From Lachnospiraceae bacterium (GTDB lineage: Bacteria > Bacillota > Clostridia > Lachnospirales > Lachnospiraceae), in NCBI GenBank assembly GCA_021204285.1, contig JAJPZP010000119.1, positions 1-12,688 on the forward strand: DNA of 12,688 nucleotides, in the 5' to 3' direction. The position numbers and the translations under genes were made by a program. Below the pieces are notes generated by a model. The model was given only the letters and a program-made list of their open reading frames with translations. It was not told the DNA's origin and made no database searches. Positions 1 through 6,089 of the stretch are shown here, one piece after another (position 1 is the stretch's first letter; every line of letters begins with the position of its first letter).

Positions 1-263
1 CACCCATCGGCAGCGCTGTCCTGACACATCCGATGTTCGAGGAATTTTTCGATGAACACTCCATCGAAAAATCAAGGCAGCTCGCAGCCTCCCTTGGCAA
101 AATGGCTGCAGAGGAGCAGGTCTCCTTCCTCGACGCAGGCAAGATAGTAACCCCATCAAAGATCGACGGCCTGCACCTCACGGAACCGGAGCACCGGAAG
201 CTCGCTGAGGCCGTTTGCCATGTTCTAAGCAGGCCCACAGATGAACATCAAGGGCAATTTTAG
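1..263 (+). CDS. SGNH/GDSL-family hydrolase, C-terminal fragment
   Basis: The reading frame is open from the window edge (first full codon at position 3) to TAG at 261-263, giving 86 residues of a C-terminus; the true start lies outside. The visible protein ends with a Asp-Gly-Leu-His-Leu motif (Asp codon at 165-167, His codon at 174-176) followed by a helix of the type EPEHRKLAEAV. That D-x-x-H arrangement near the C-terminus is the Asp/His part of the catalytic triad in SGNH hydrolases (esterases, lysophospholipases, arylesterases). A Pro-Ile-Gly stretch at the window edge also fits the usual PPP-type loop. The nucleophile Ser block is not in view, so substrate cannot be judged. The gene converges on the sugar operon and does not share its transcript. 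Family assignment is fairly secure; any link to fucose metabolism is not shown. Confidence 0.72.
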   Translation, partial: PIGSAVLTHPMFEEFFDEHSIEKSRQLAASLGKMAAEEQVSFLDAGKIVTPSKIDGLHLTEPEHRKLAEAVCHVLSRPTDEHQGQF

Positions 264-297
264 CAGAAATTGCATATGTCCCTGTTAAAGTTGCCCT
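251..297 (+). terminator. Hairpin at the convergent gene junction, probable terminator of the hydrolase gene
   Basis: Arms 251-266 and 282-297 form a continuous 16-pair stem around a 15-base loop. The two imperfect positions (258/290 and 263/285) are U-G and G-U in plus-strand RNA but A-C and C-A mismatches in minus-strand RNA, so the structure suits the plus-strand transcript. The left arm contains the hydrolase stop codon. There is no clear T-run after the stem, so this is not a textbook intrinsic terminator. A smaller stem follows at 301-316. The rest of the 264-330 gap holds nothing else I can see. Confidence 0.5.
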
Positions 298-330
298 CTG
301 TGAATCCACGGATTTACCGTACCACTAAGA

Positions 331-1815
331 TTAAAACATCTGGTAGATTGGTTCCAGTGCGTGATAGGCTGCGTCAAACGCGGCCTTTCTCTTCTGATAG
401 ACCGCCTGATTCGCCCCGTCTGGCCGGTATTCCTTCTGGAAATGGAGGAACTCCGAAATCGCCCCGAAGTCCGGGTAAACACCCGCGCCGACGCCCGCGA
501 TTACAGCGGCCGCGATGGAAGTAGCCTCCTCCACATGATCCGGCGTTCGCATCGTGCAGTTCAGCACGTCCGAGAGGATCTGGCAGACAATATCGCCCTT
601 CGCCCCTCCTCCGGTCAGAATCATCGAATCCGCCGTCAGGTATCTCCGATACGCTTTCAGAATCAGCTCCATATTGTAAGCCACACCCTCGATGACCGCG
701 CGGACATAGTCGTTCCGGTCATGCTGCATCTTGATACCAAGGAAAGAACCGCTCGTGTGCTCGTTCCAGCGCGGGCTGCGCTCTCCGAGCATATAAGGCA
801 GGAAGACAAGACCATTGGCCCCGGCCGGAGAAGCCTCAATCATATGATTCAGCTCTGTGTAGGGCCTGCCCGGTTCCAACAGCTTCCGGATATAGGAGTA
901 GGAGCTTCCGGCCGCCTGCATCGTGCCACAGGGCGCATAGAAACCCGGAATCACACTCGCAAAGCAGAAGAAAATCCGCTCCTCATCCAGAAACTTTTTC
1001 GAGGTCGTGCCGCCGATCCAGGCAGAGGTGCCGAAGGTCAGATACAGTTTCTGATCCTCGATGCAGCCCGCGCCGACCGCCGCGCAGGGGCCGTCGCCGC
1101 CGCCGCAGATCACCGGGGTTCCCTCCTTCAGGCCGGTAAGCGTGGAAGCCTCTTTCGTCACATAGCCCGCAACGTCCGTGGAACGGCGAAGTTCCGGGAA
1201 GATCTCCCGCGAGATGCCAGCCGCCGAGAGAATCTCATCCGACCAGTCCATCGTATCCAGATCAAGCGCATTCGTCCCCGAGGCGTCGGAATAATCCGTG
1301 ACAAAATTTCCGGTCAGCTTCATCAGAATATAATCCTTCGCGACCAGCGTCTTATAGGCCTTCCCGTAAACCTCCGGTTCATTCTCCTTCAGCCACATCA
1401 GCTTCTCCAGTGTATAGCCAGGGCTGAGCCGTTGTCCTGTGATCTCATACATGCGATCAAAACCGACCTCATGATCCAGAAAATCAACCTGTTTTCCGGA
1501 TCGCTGATCTGCCCAGATGATCGCGGGACGGAGCGGCACACCGTCGCGATCTACCAGAAGACAGCCCTGCATCTGCCCGGAAAAGGAAACTGCGAGCACA
1601 TCGCGCTCCCCTTCCGGAAGTGCTTCCAGTACTTTTTTCGTAGAACCGCAGACCGCCTTCCACCAGTCGTCCGGATTCTGTTCTGCGGAATTCTCTCCGA
1701 AGAAATGCACGTCATAAGGCCAGGTACAGCTGGTCACCAGCTCTCCCGCCGTCGTGAAGAGCGTGGCCTTATTCCCGGATGTTCCGAGATCATGCGCGAT
1801 CAGATACTGCGCCAT
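331..1815 (-). CDS. FGGY-family carbohydrate kinase, xylulokinase-like
   Basis: This 494-residue protein is an ATP-dependent sugar kinase of the FGGY family, close to the usual xylulokinase length. Visible signatures are the N-terminal phosphate-binding DLGTSGNK (residues 9-16), SFSGQMQG (77-84), WADQRS (101-106), GGGDGPCAAVGAG (238-250) whose Asp241 is the likely catalytic base, GTSAWIG (262-268), the FLPYMLGERSPRW stretch (338-350) and GGGAKGD near 402-408. The xylulokinase motif normally reads GQMHG; here the His is Gln (residue 83), so the ketose may differ from D-xylulose. It starts 12 bases after the upstream kinase stop, with an AGGAGGGG ribosome site overlapping that stop codon, so translation is probably coupled. 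It is the last gene of the minus-strand cluster. Candidate substrates are L-fuculose, D-ribulose or another ketose made by the isomerase; the sequence alone does not decide. Family is secure, substrate unknown. Confidence 0.88.
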   Translation of the reverse strand: MAQYLIAHDLGTSGNKATLFTTAGELVTSCTWPYDVHFFGENSAEQNPDDWWKAVCGSTKKVLEALPEGERDVLAVSFSGQMQGCLLVDRDGVPLRPAIIWADQRSGKQVDFLDHEVGFDRMYEITGQRLSPGYTLEKLMWLKENEPEVYGKAYKTLVAKDYILMKLTGNFVTDYSDASGTNALDLDTMDWSDEILSAAGISREIFPELRRSTDVAGYVTKEASTLTGLKEGTPVICGGGDGPCAAVGAGCIEDQKLYLTFGTSAWIGGTTSKKFLDEERIFFCFASVIPGFYAPCGTMQAAGSSYSYIRKLLEPGRPYTELNHMIEASPAGANGLVFLPYMLGERSPRWNEHTSGSFLGIKMQHDRNDYVRAVIEGVAYNMELILKAYRRYLTADSMILTGGGAKGDIVCQILSDVLNCTMRTPDHVEEATSIAAAVIAGVGAGVYPDFGAISEFLHFQKEYRPDGANQAVYQKRKAAFDAAYHALEPIYQMF

Positions 1816-1827
1816 ATCATACCCCTC

Positions 1828-3225
1828 CTACTCGTAAATCTGAATATCGAAGGACTGTGCGACACAGGCTCTCGCCTGCGTAAGATCCGCAAACACACCC
1901 TTCTCGATCATCTGCGCCAGGATACTTCCGATCGCGGTCGCCTCACCGGGACCGGCATGAACCGGAACGCCTGTGAACTTCGCGGTCAGCTCATTGAGAT
2001 ACCCAGCATTGGAACCTCCTCCGATGATGTGAATACGGTCATAAGTCTTTCCCGTCAGTTTTTCGATCTCCTTCAGATTTTCTGCATAGCATTTTGCAAG
2101 GCTGTTGTAGACGACAGCAGAAAGCTCGCCAAGCGTCTCCGGCACAGCCTGCCCCGTTTTCCAGCAGAAATCCCTGATCGCCTCCACCATGCTGTCCGGT
2201 GAGAGGAAGCAGTCGTCCTGGCACTCGACCATTGTCTGAATCGTCTCCTTCTCGGCCAGGGCACAGAGTTCTCCGTAAGACATCTCCGGTGCGAGTTCGC
2301 CGCGCACCGACTGGATCATCCAAAGCCCCATAATATTGGTAAGATAGGTGATCCGTCCGTTATAGCCGCCCTCGTTGGTAAAGTTTGCCTGCATGCTCAT
2401 CTTCGAGCAGTCCGGCTCCGCCCGCTCGACGCCCATCAAAGACCAGGTGCCGGAGCTGATATAGCAGACATCCGCTTCGTTTGTCGGAATCGCCATGACC
2501 GCGGAGGCCGTGTCATGCGTCGGCGGCACGATCACTTCGCAGCTATAGCCGACCAGCTTCTGCACTTCTTCCGTCAACGTACCGACCACGCTGCCCGGCA
2601 TATGGATCTTCTGAAACATCTTTTTGTTATAACCCAGGCGCTCGATCAGCTCGTAATCCCAGTCACGCGCGTTCGGATCGAGAAGCTGACTCGAAGTCGC
2701 TTCCGAATATTCCTGCACCTTGTTTCCGCAGAGCCGGAAATGGAAATAATCCGGCATCATCAGCATCGCCGCGGCCTTATCCATCAGTTCCGGAGTCTGT
2801 TTTTTCACTGCCATCAGCTGATAGATCGTATTATAAATCGCCTTCTGGATGCCGGTGCGTCCGTAGAGCTCCTCCTCGCTGATGATCTTATAGACTTCCT
2901 CGTCCATCCCATCCGTCCGATGATCCCGATAGCCTACCGTCTTCCCAAGAATCTGATCCTTCTCATCCAGTAGCACGAAGTCGACGCCCCAGGTGTCGAC
3001 TCCGACGCTCTCCGGTATCTTTCCGATCTCCGCGCATTTCTTCATCCCTGTGATGATCTCGCGGAACAGACGCTCCACATCCCAGCACAGAGAACCATCT
3101 ATTTTTTCCATGCCGTTCCAGAAGCGATACACTTCCTCCAGCACTATCTTCCCATTTTCAATACTCCCCAGAATATGACGCCCGCTCGAGGCGCCGATAT
3201 CGACTGCCAGAAAATATTTCTGCAT
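1828..3225 (-). CDS. Rhamnulokinase-type FGGY kinase, probable L-fuculokinase
   Basis: A 465-residue FGGY kinase of the rhamnulokinase branch. Motifs seen are DIGASSGR (9-16), VDTWGVDF (76-83), YRDHRTDGM (99-107), PPTHDTASAV (234-243) with Asp238 as the expected catalytic base, SSGTWSLMG (257-265), IGGGSNAGYLN (401-411) and GEATAIGS (427-434). RhaB-type enzymes phosphorylate L-rhamnulose at O1. In Firmicute fucose operons members of this branch serve as the fuculokinase, and its position directly after fucU and in the same operon as fucI supports phosphorylation of L-fuculose to L-fuculose-1-phosphate. That substrate call is inferred from context. The ATG at 3225 has a GGGGG-rich ribosome site 8 bases upstream. 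The gap to fucU is about 60 bases and holds a perfect stem-loop. No rhamnose isomerase or rhamnulose-phosphate aldolase is present to suggest rhamnose instead. Confidence 0.85.
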   Translation of the reverse strand: MQKYFLAVDIGASSGRHILGSIENGKIVLEEVYRFWNGMEKIDGSLCWDVERLFREIITGMKKCAEIGKIPESVGVDTWGVDFVLLDEKDQILGKTVGYRDHRTDGMDEEVYKIISEEELYGRTGIQKAIYNTIYQLMAVKKQTPELMDKAAAMLMMPDYFHFRLCGNKVQEYSEATSSQLLDPNARDWDYELIERLGYNKKMFQKIHMPGSVVGTLTEEVQKLVGYSCEVIVPPTHDTASAVMAIPTNEADVCYISSGTWSLMGVERAEPDCSKMSMQANFTNEGGYNGRITYLTNIMGLWMIQSVRGELAPEMSYGELCALAEKETIQTMVECQDDCFLSPDSMVEAIRDFCWKTGQAVPETLGELSAVVYNSLAKCYAENLKEIEKLTGKTYDRIHIIGGGSNAGYLNELTAKFTGVPVHAGPGEATAIGSILAQMIEKGVFADLTQARACVAQSFDIQIYE

Positions 3226-3250
3226 CCGGTCTTCCCCCTTATTCTGTATT

Positions 3251-3279
3251 CAGCCATACATCCACCGGACGTATGGCTG
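3251..3279 (-). other. Intercistronic stem-loop between fucU and the kinase gene
   Basis: CAGCCATAC (3251-3259) and GTATGGCTG (3271-3279) form a perfect 9-bp stem with an 11-base loop, placed between the fucU stop and the ribosome site of the kinase. No T-run follows on the minus strand, so it is unlikely to be an intrinsic terminator. It may mark an RNA-processing or stabilising element inside the polycistronic message. Confidence 0.5.
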
Positions 3280-3286
3280 TCCCATA

Positions 3287-3727
3287 TTATTCTGTCACAA
3301 CGCCCTTCTGCAGCATAATATTCGCATAGAGGGCGGATTCTCCCGTTGCGATGATCGCATAGACGGTCTTCGCCTCGTCGTAAAAAGCGAAGCGCTCGAT
3401 ATTGCCGAAGGCTGCCGCCCCACGACTGTCGTATTTGCTGACAATCTCTTTATAAGTATCCCAAATTGGGGTTTCTACATTATCTCCGGGCATAACCTCC
3501 ATCAGATTCACCGGATGCTCCACATAGGTATCAAGCGGGAAAAGCTGAAGAATCGCGTCCAGAATCTCCGGTACGCCATGCCCGTCACAGCGGATCACGA
3601 TCGCGTCCTTGCCCATGGACTCTGCCGGGAAGTTACCGTCGGAGATCACCAGCCGGTCGCCATGTCCCATCTCGTCCAGGACCATCAGAAGCTCCGGCGA
3701 GAGAATCTTCGGAATTCCTTTTAACAT
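3287..3727 (-). CDS. fucU: L-fucose mutarotase, RbsD/FucU family
   Basis: The 146-residue protein matches the FucU/RbsD fold in length (E. coli FucU is about 140 residues). These enzymes catalyse interconversion of alpha and beta anomers of fucose, or ribose pyranose/furanose forms, in the cytoplasm. The key GHGD motif with its catalytic His is at residues 21-24, followed by VISDGNFPAES (27-37), and the C-terminal RFAFYDEAKTVYAIIATGE stretch (112-130) carries the conserved FAFY segment. An in-frame ATG 15 codons upstream (3772) is rejected: it falls inside a hairpin and lacks a ribosome site, whereas ATG 3727 has GAGGTG 6 to 7 bases upstream. Placement with fucI and a fuculokinase-type gene favours FucU over RbsD. 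It supplies the isomerase or importer with the preferred anomer. Confidence 0.88.
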   Translation of the reverse strand: MLKGIPKILSPELLMVLDEMGHGDRLVISDGNFPAESMGKDAIVIRCDGHGVPEILDAILQLFPLDTYVEHPVNLMEVMPGDNVETPIWDTYKEIVSKYDSRGAAAFGNIERFAFYDEAKTVYAIIATGESALYANIMLQKGVVTE

Positions 3728-3749
3728 TACATTCACCTCGTTATTCAGG

Positions 3750-3781
3750 AAACGGGACACACCATAAGGCATGTCCCGTTT
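3750..3781 (-). other. Strong stem-loop between the binding-protein gene and fucU
   Basis: AAACGGGACA (3750-3759) and TGTCCCGTTT (3772-3781) form a perfect 10-bp stem with a 12-base loop. On the minus strand it is preceded by an A-rich stretch and followed only by a short TTT, so as a terminator for the incoming transcript it would be leaky. The most natural reading is partial attenuation or 3'-end stabilisation, which would keep the binding-protein message more abundant than the downstream enzyme genes. It ends just upstream of the fucU ribosome site. Confidence 0.6.
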
Positions 3782-3819
3782 GATTTTTGTGTCTTTTCAG
3801 ACTTCAGAACAGGTAATGA

Positions 3820-5001
3820 TTAGTCGTACAGGTTCTGTGCGATCTCCTCGTCCTCCATGTTCTCAGCCGTGTACCACTGGCAGCCCGTGTCGACATCTTC
3901 GACTTCCTCGCCGTTCGCAACAGCAACAAGCAGCTCTACCAGGGTCTCGCCCATCGCAACCGGAGCCTGCGTGATAGCGCCAAGAAAGATGCCGTCCGCA
4001 ACAGCGGCCTTAAGGGAAGCGCCGGAGTCAAAGCCAGCCGCGATGATGTCATCCTCGCCGGTGCCAAGAACGCCAAGGTTGTCATTCGCAGTGATGATTG
4101 CATTCGCGCTGTGCTCGTTGGAGCCGTAGATCGCGATAGTGTCTTCCTTGTTCATCAACGTGGTCGCATCGGTAGCGGAAAGCTCAGAGGTAACGCTCGC
4201 TGGCACCAGAGTCTCGATGATCACGTCAGCGCTGTCATCTGCCTCCAGAACGGAGTCCGTGATGTATCTCTCATTGGAGCTGCTGGCCATGCCAACGGTC
4301 TTGCCAGCTGCCTCTGCGAGCTCAGCCAACTTGTCGAAGAAGCCAAGGCCACGGGTGACAACGGACTCAGAGGTCGCATCCTGTGCCACAACACCGATAC
4401 GGACGCTGCCGTCAGCATTCGCAATCCTGTCCGCGATCGCCTCGTAGACCATCTCAGCCGCAAGCTCACCAGCCACGTAGTTGTCGGTCGAGCAGTTCGC
4501 ATACACGGATCCCTCCGGAGCATCCGGAACACCAGAGTCAAAGCCGATGACCGGGATACCGGCCTCAGCCGCCTGCTCAAGCAGATCATACACAGCGGAG
4601 GTATCAAGAGCCGCCAGACCGATCGCGCTCGGATTCGCCTCCAGAGCTGCCTGAAGCTCCGTCACCTGTACCTGGATGTCAGACTCACTGTCCGGACCAA
4701 CAAAGTTCACAGTCACGCCAAGCTCTTCCGCCTTGTTGTTCACGCCCTTCAGCACTGCCTGCCAGTACTGATGCTGCAGACCCTTGGATACGATCTCAAG
4801 GGTGATGCTGCTGTTGTCAACCGCCTCAGCAGTCTCCTCCTCAGCCGCCTCAGTCTCTTCAGCTGCCTCTTCAGTCTCTTCCTCAGCCGCTTCCTCAGTC
4901 TCGGTCTCCGTCGAAGACGAAGAAGACGAGCTTCCGCAGCCGGACAGCAGAGTGGCTACCATAGCCGTACTCAACAGCGCTGCCAACAGTTTCTTTTTCA
5001 T
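3820..5001 (-). CDS. Sugar ABC transporter substrate-binding lipoprotein, ribose-binding (PBP1) type
   Basis: A 393-residue extracytoplasmic binding protein. The N-terminus has a lysine-rich start, a hydrophobic segment and a lipobox LLSGC with the acylated Cys at residue 22. A Ser run (24-30) and a Glu/Ala-rich spacer (about 31-61) come next and would tether the domain to the membrane. From about residue 66 the sequence follows the RbsB-like periplasmic-binding fold: ITLEIVSKGLQHQYWQAV (66-83), the helix after QVQVTELQAAL, AGIPVIGFDSGVP (147-159), a central GSVRIGVVAQD (198-208) and the C-terminal IAAGFDSG (320-327). It binds the imported sugar and delivers it to the two permeases encoded just upstream. 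L-fucose is the inferred ligand, from the operon only. The ATG has AAGGAGG 8 bases upstream. Small stem-loops lie before and after the gene. Confidence 0.9.
   Translation of the reverse strand: MKKKLLAALLSTAMVATLLSGCGSSSSSSSTETETEEAAEEETEEAAEETEAAEEETAEAVDNSSITLEIVSKGLQHQYWQAVLKGVNNKAEELGVTVNFVGPDSESDIQVQVTELQAALEANPSAIGLAALDTSAVYDLLEQAAEAGIPVIGFDSGVPDAPEGSVYANCSTDNYVAGELAAEMVYEAIADRIANADGSVRIGVVAQDATSESVVTRGLGFFDKLAELAEAAGKTVGMASSSNERYITDSVLEADDSADVIIETLVPASVTSELSATDATTLMNKEDTIAIYGSNEHSANAIITANDNLGVLGTGEDDIIAAGFDSGASLKAAVADGIFLGAITQAPVAMGETLVELLVAVANGEEVEDVDTGCQWYTAENMEDEEIAQNLYD
4819..4935 (-). repeat. Low-complexity acidic spacer in the binding protein
   Basis: This segment encodes residues 23-61: a Ser run followed by imperfectly repeated Thr-Glu and Glu-Glu-Ala-Ala units with almost no other residue types. 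At DNA level it is a run of related GAG/GAA/GCT-GCC triplets. Acidic or Ser-rich spacers after the lipid-anchored Cys are common in Gram-positive binding lipoproteins. The repeat makes length change by slippage plausible. Confidence 0.75.
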
Positions 5002-5023
5002 GTTTCTTTCCTCCTTTAATTTT

Positions 5024-5064
5024 TCCCATTTGGGATATTTTATGTAAACTTTCTCTCGAAAGTT
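5024..5064 (-). other. Two small stem-loops ahead of the binding-protein gene
   Basis: In minus-strand RNA, AACTTTC and GAAAGTT (5047-5064) form a 7-bp stem capped by GAGA, a GNRA tetraloop, starting 8 bases after the permease stop codon. A second small inverted repeat, TCCCA and TGGGA (5024-5035), lies just before the AAGGAGG ribosome site. No T-run or promoter is evident. Together with the hairpin at 3750-3781 they bracket the binding-protein cistron, which suggests RNA processing or stabilisation of that part of the message. Confidence 0.45.
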
Positions 5065-5072
5065 GACACCTG

Positions 5073-6074
5073 TTATGCCAGCCTCTTATTCTTCAGCACA
5101 TCGATATAAACTGCAACGATCAGCACCAGACCGATAATAATCTGCTGGTAGTTCGCCTGAATTCCGATAAACGGAAGTCCCGTCTGCAGCACCGACATGA
5201 TGAACACACCGAGGATGGTTCCTGCTATGCTTCCGGAACCGCCGCTCATCGACGTACCGCCAATGATCGCACCGCCGATCGCGTTCAGCTCGATACCGCC
5301 GCCACCGCTCGGCGCCATGGACTGGAATGCAGAGCTGTAGGCCAGACCGGCCAGACCGGTCATCAGGCCGCAGATGATGTAGGCAAGCATCTGATAATTC
5401 GCCACATTCACGCCGGAAAGCCGTGCGGCCTCCTTATTGCTGCCAATCGCGATGATATAGCGTCCCGCCTTCGTTCTGTTAAGAAGGAGGCTCAGCAAAA
5501 TCGCCAGCAGGATCACCCACACCAATCCAAGCGGAAACTTCGTGTCGCCTATCGTGATTTTGAAAATCTTACGCGTCCAGCCGTTCGCTACATTCGCTGC
5601 CGGCCAGGTCACGCTCGTACTGTTTGTCGCGATTGCACCAAGTCCGCGGACAATCATCATCGTACACAGCGTCGCCAGGAAGGGTGCATGTCCGCCTCTT
5701 GAGACGATCAGGCCGTTTACCGTGCCCATGATCAGGCCGCAGCCCAGCGTCACAAGAATACCAACGATAACCGGCATACCCATATGAGTGATCAGATAGC
5801 CGCCGATGATCGCATAGCAGAACATACCGGTACCGATCGAGAGATCAACACCTCCCGTAATCAGGCAGAACGTAACGCCCATGCCTAAGAAAGCCAGGTA
5901 GTATGTATAGTCCAGAATACTCAGAACGGTCGAGTACTTCCGGAAAGACGGGCTCATCGCGCAGAAGAATACAATCAGGAGAATCAGAACCAGCAGGACT
6001 ACGATCTTCTGTACGCCGACTGCTCTCACAAGCGGATTGTTTGTAAATGCGTTTCCTTTTTTCTTGTCTGTCAT
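5073..6074 (-). CDS. Sugar ABC transporter permease, RbsC/AraH type (second)
   Basis: A 333-residue integral membrane protein of the ribose/arabinose/galactose permease family. It has many hydrophobic segments, the first at about residues 22-39 and the last about 310-325, the family hallmark GGVDLSIG (74-81) and the cytoplasmic coupling region GSNKEAARLSGV (211-222) that contacts the ATPase. A GTG at 6086 would add four residues but overlaps the AGGAGG ribosome site itself, so ATG 6074 is preferred, with spacing of about 11 bases; that ribosome site also overlaps the ATPase stop codon at 6090-6092. This protein is clearly paralogous to the permease encoded at 7608-8594. The two probably form a heterodimeric channel with the ATPase encoded between them. 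The substrate is inferred from context as L-fucose or a related pentose or deoxyhexose. Confidence 0.9.
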   Translation of the reverse strand: MTDKKKGNAFTNNPLVRAVGVQKIVVLLVLILLIVFFCAMSPSFRKYSTVLSILDYTYYLAFLGMGVTFCLITGGVDLSIGTGMFCYAIIGGYLITHMGMPVIVGILVTLGCGLIMGTVNGLIVSRGGHAPFLATLCTMMIVRGLGAIATNSTSVTWPAANVANGWTRKIFKITIGDTKFPLGLVWVILLAILLSLLLNRTKAGRYIIAIGSNKEAARLSGVNVANYQMLAYIICGLMTGLAGLAYSSAFQSMAPSGGGGIELNAIGGAIIGGTSMSGGSGSIAGTILGVFIMSVLQTGLPFIGIQANYQQIIIGLVLIVAVYIDVLKNKRLA

Positions 6075-6089
6075 GGTTTCTTCCACCTC

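Noticed and set aside
361..2202. Long plus-strand open frame of 613 codons opposite the two kinase genes
   Set aside because: It is Arg/His/Ile-rich with no recognisable domain, has no ribosome site and lies wholly antisense to two FGGY kinases with intact motifs. It is a by-product of their codon usage.
3728..3772. N-terminal extension of FucU from an upstream ATG
   Set aside because: The ATG is inside the 3750-3781 hairpin and lacks a ribosome site; the family N-terminus begins at the ATG at 3727.
3750..3800. Plus-strand intrinsic terminator with a T-rich tail
   Set aside because: The tail on the plus side is T-rich, but no plus-strand gene reads into it, so the minus-strand intercistronic role is more relevant.
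4111..5019. Plus-strand open frame of 302 codons opposite the binding-protein gene
   Set aside because: It is antisense to a lipoprotein with a clear signal peptide; its Arg/Ser-rich C-terminus simply mirrors the acidic repeat.
6075..6086. GTG start for the second permease
   Set aside because: The GTG overlaps the AGGAGG ribosome site that would have to direct it; ATG 6074 is the usable start.
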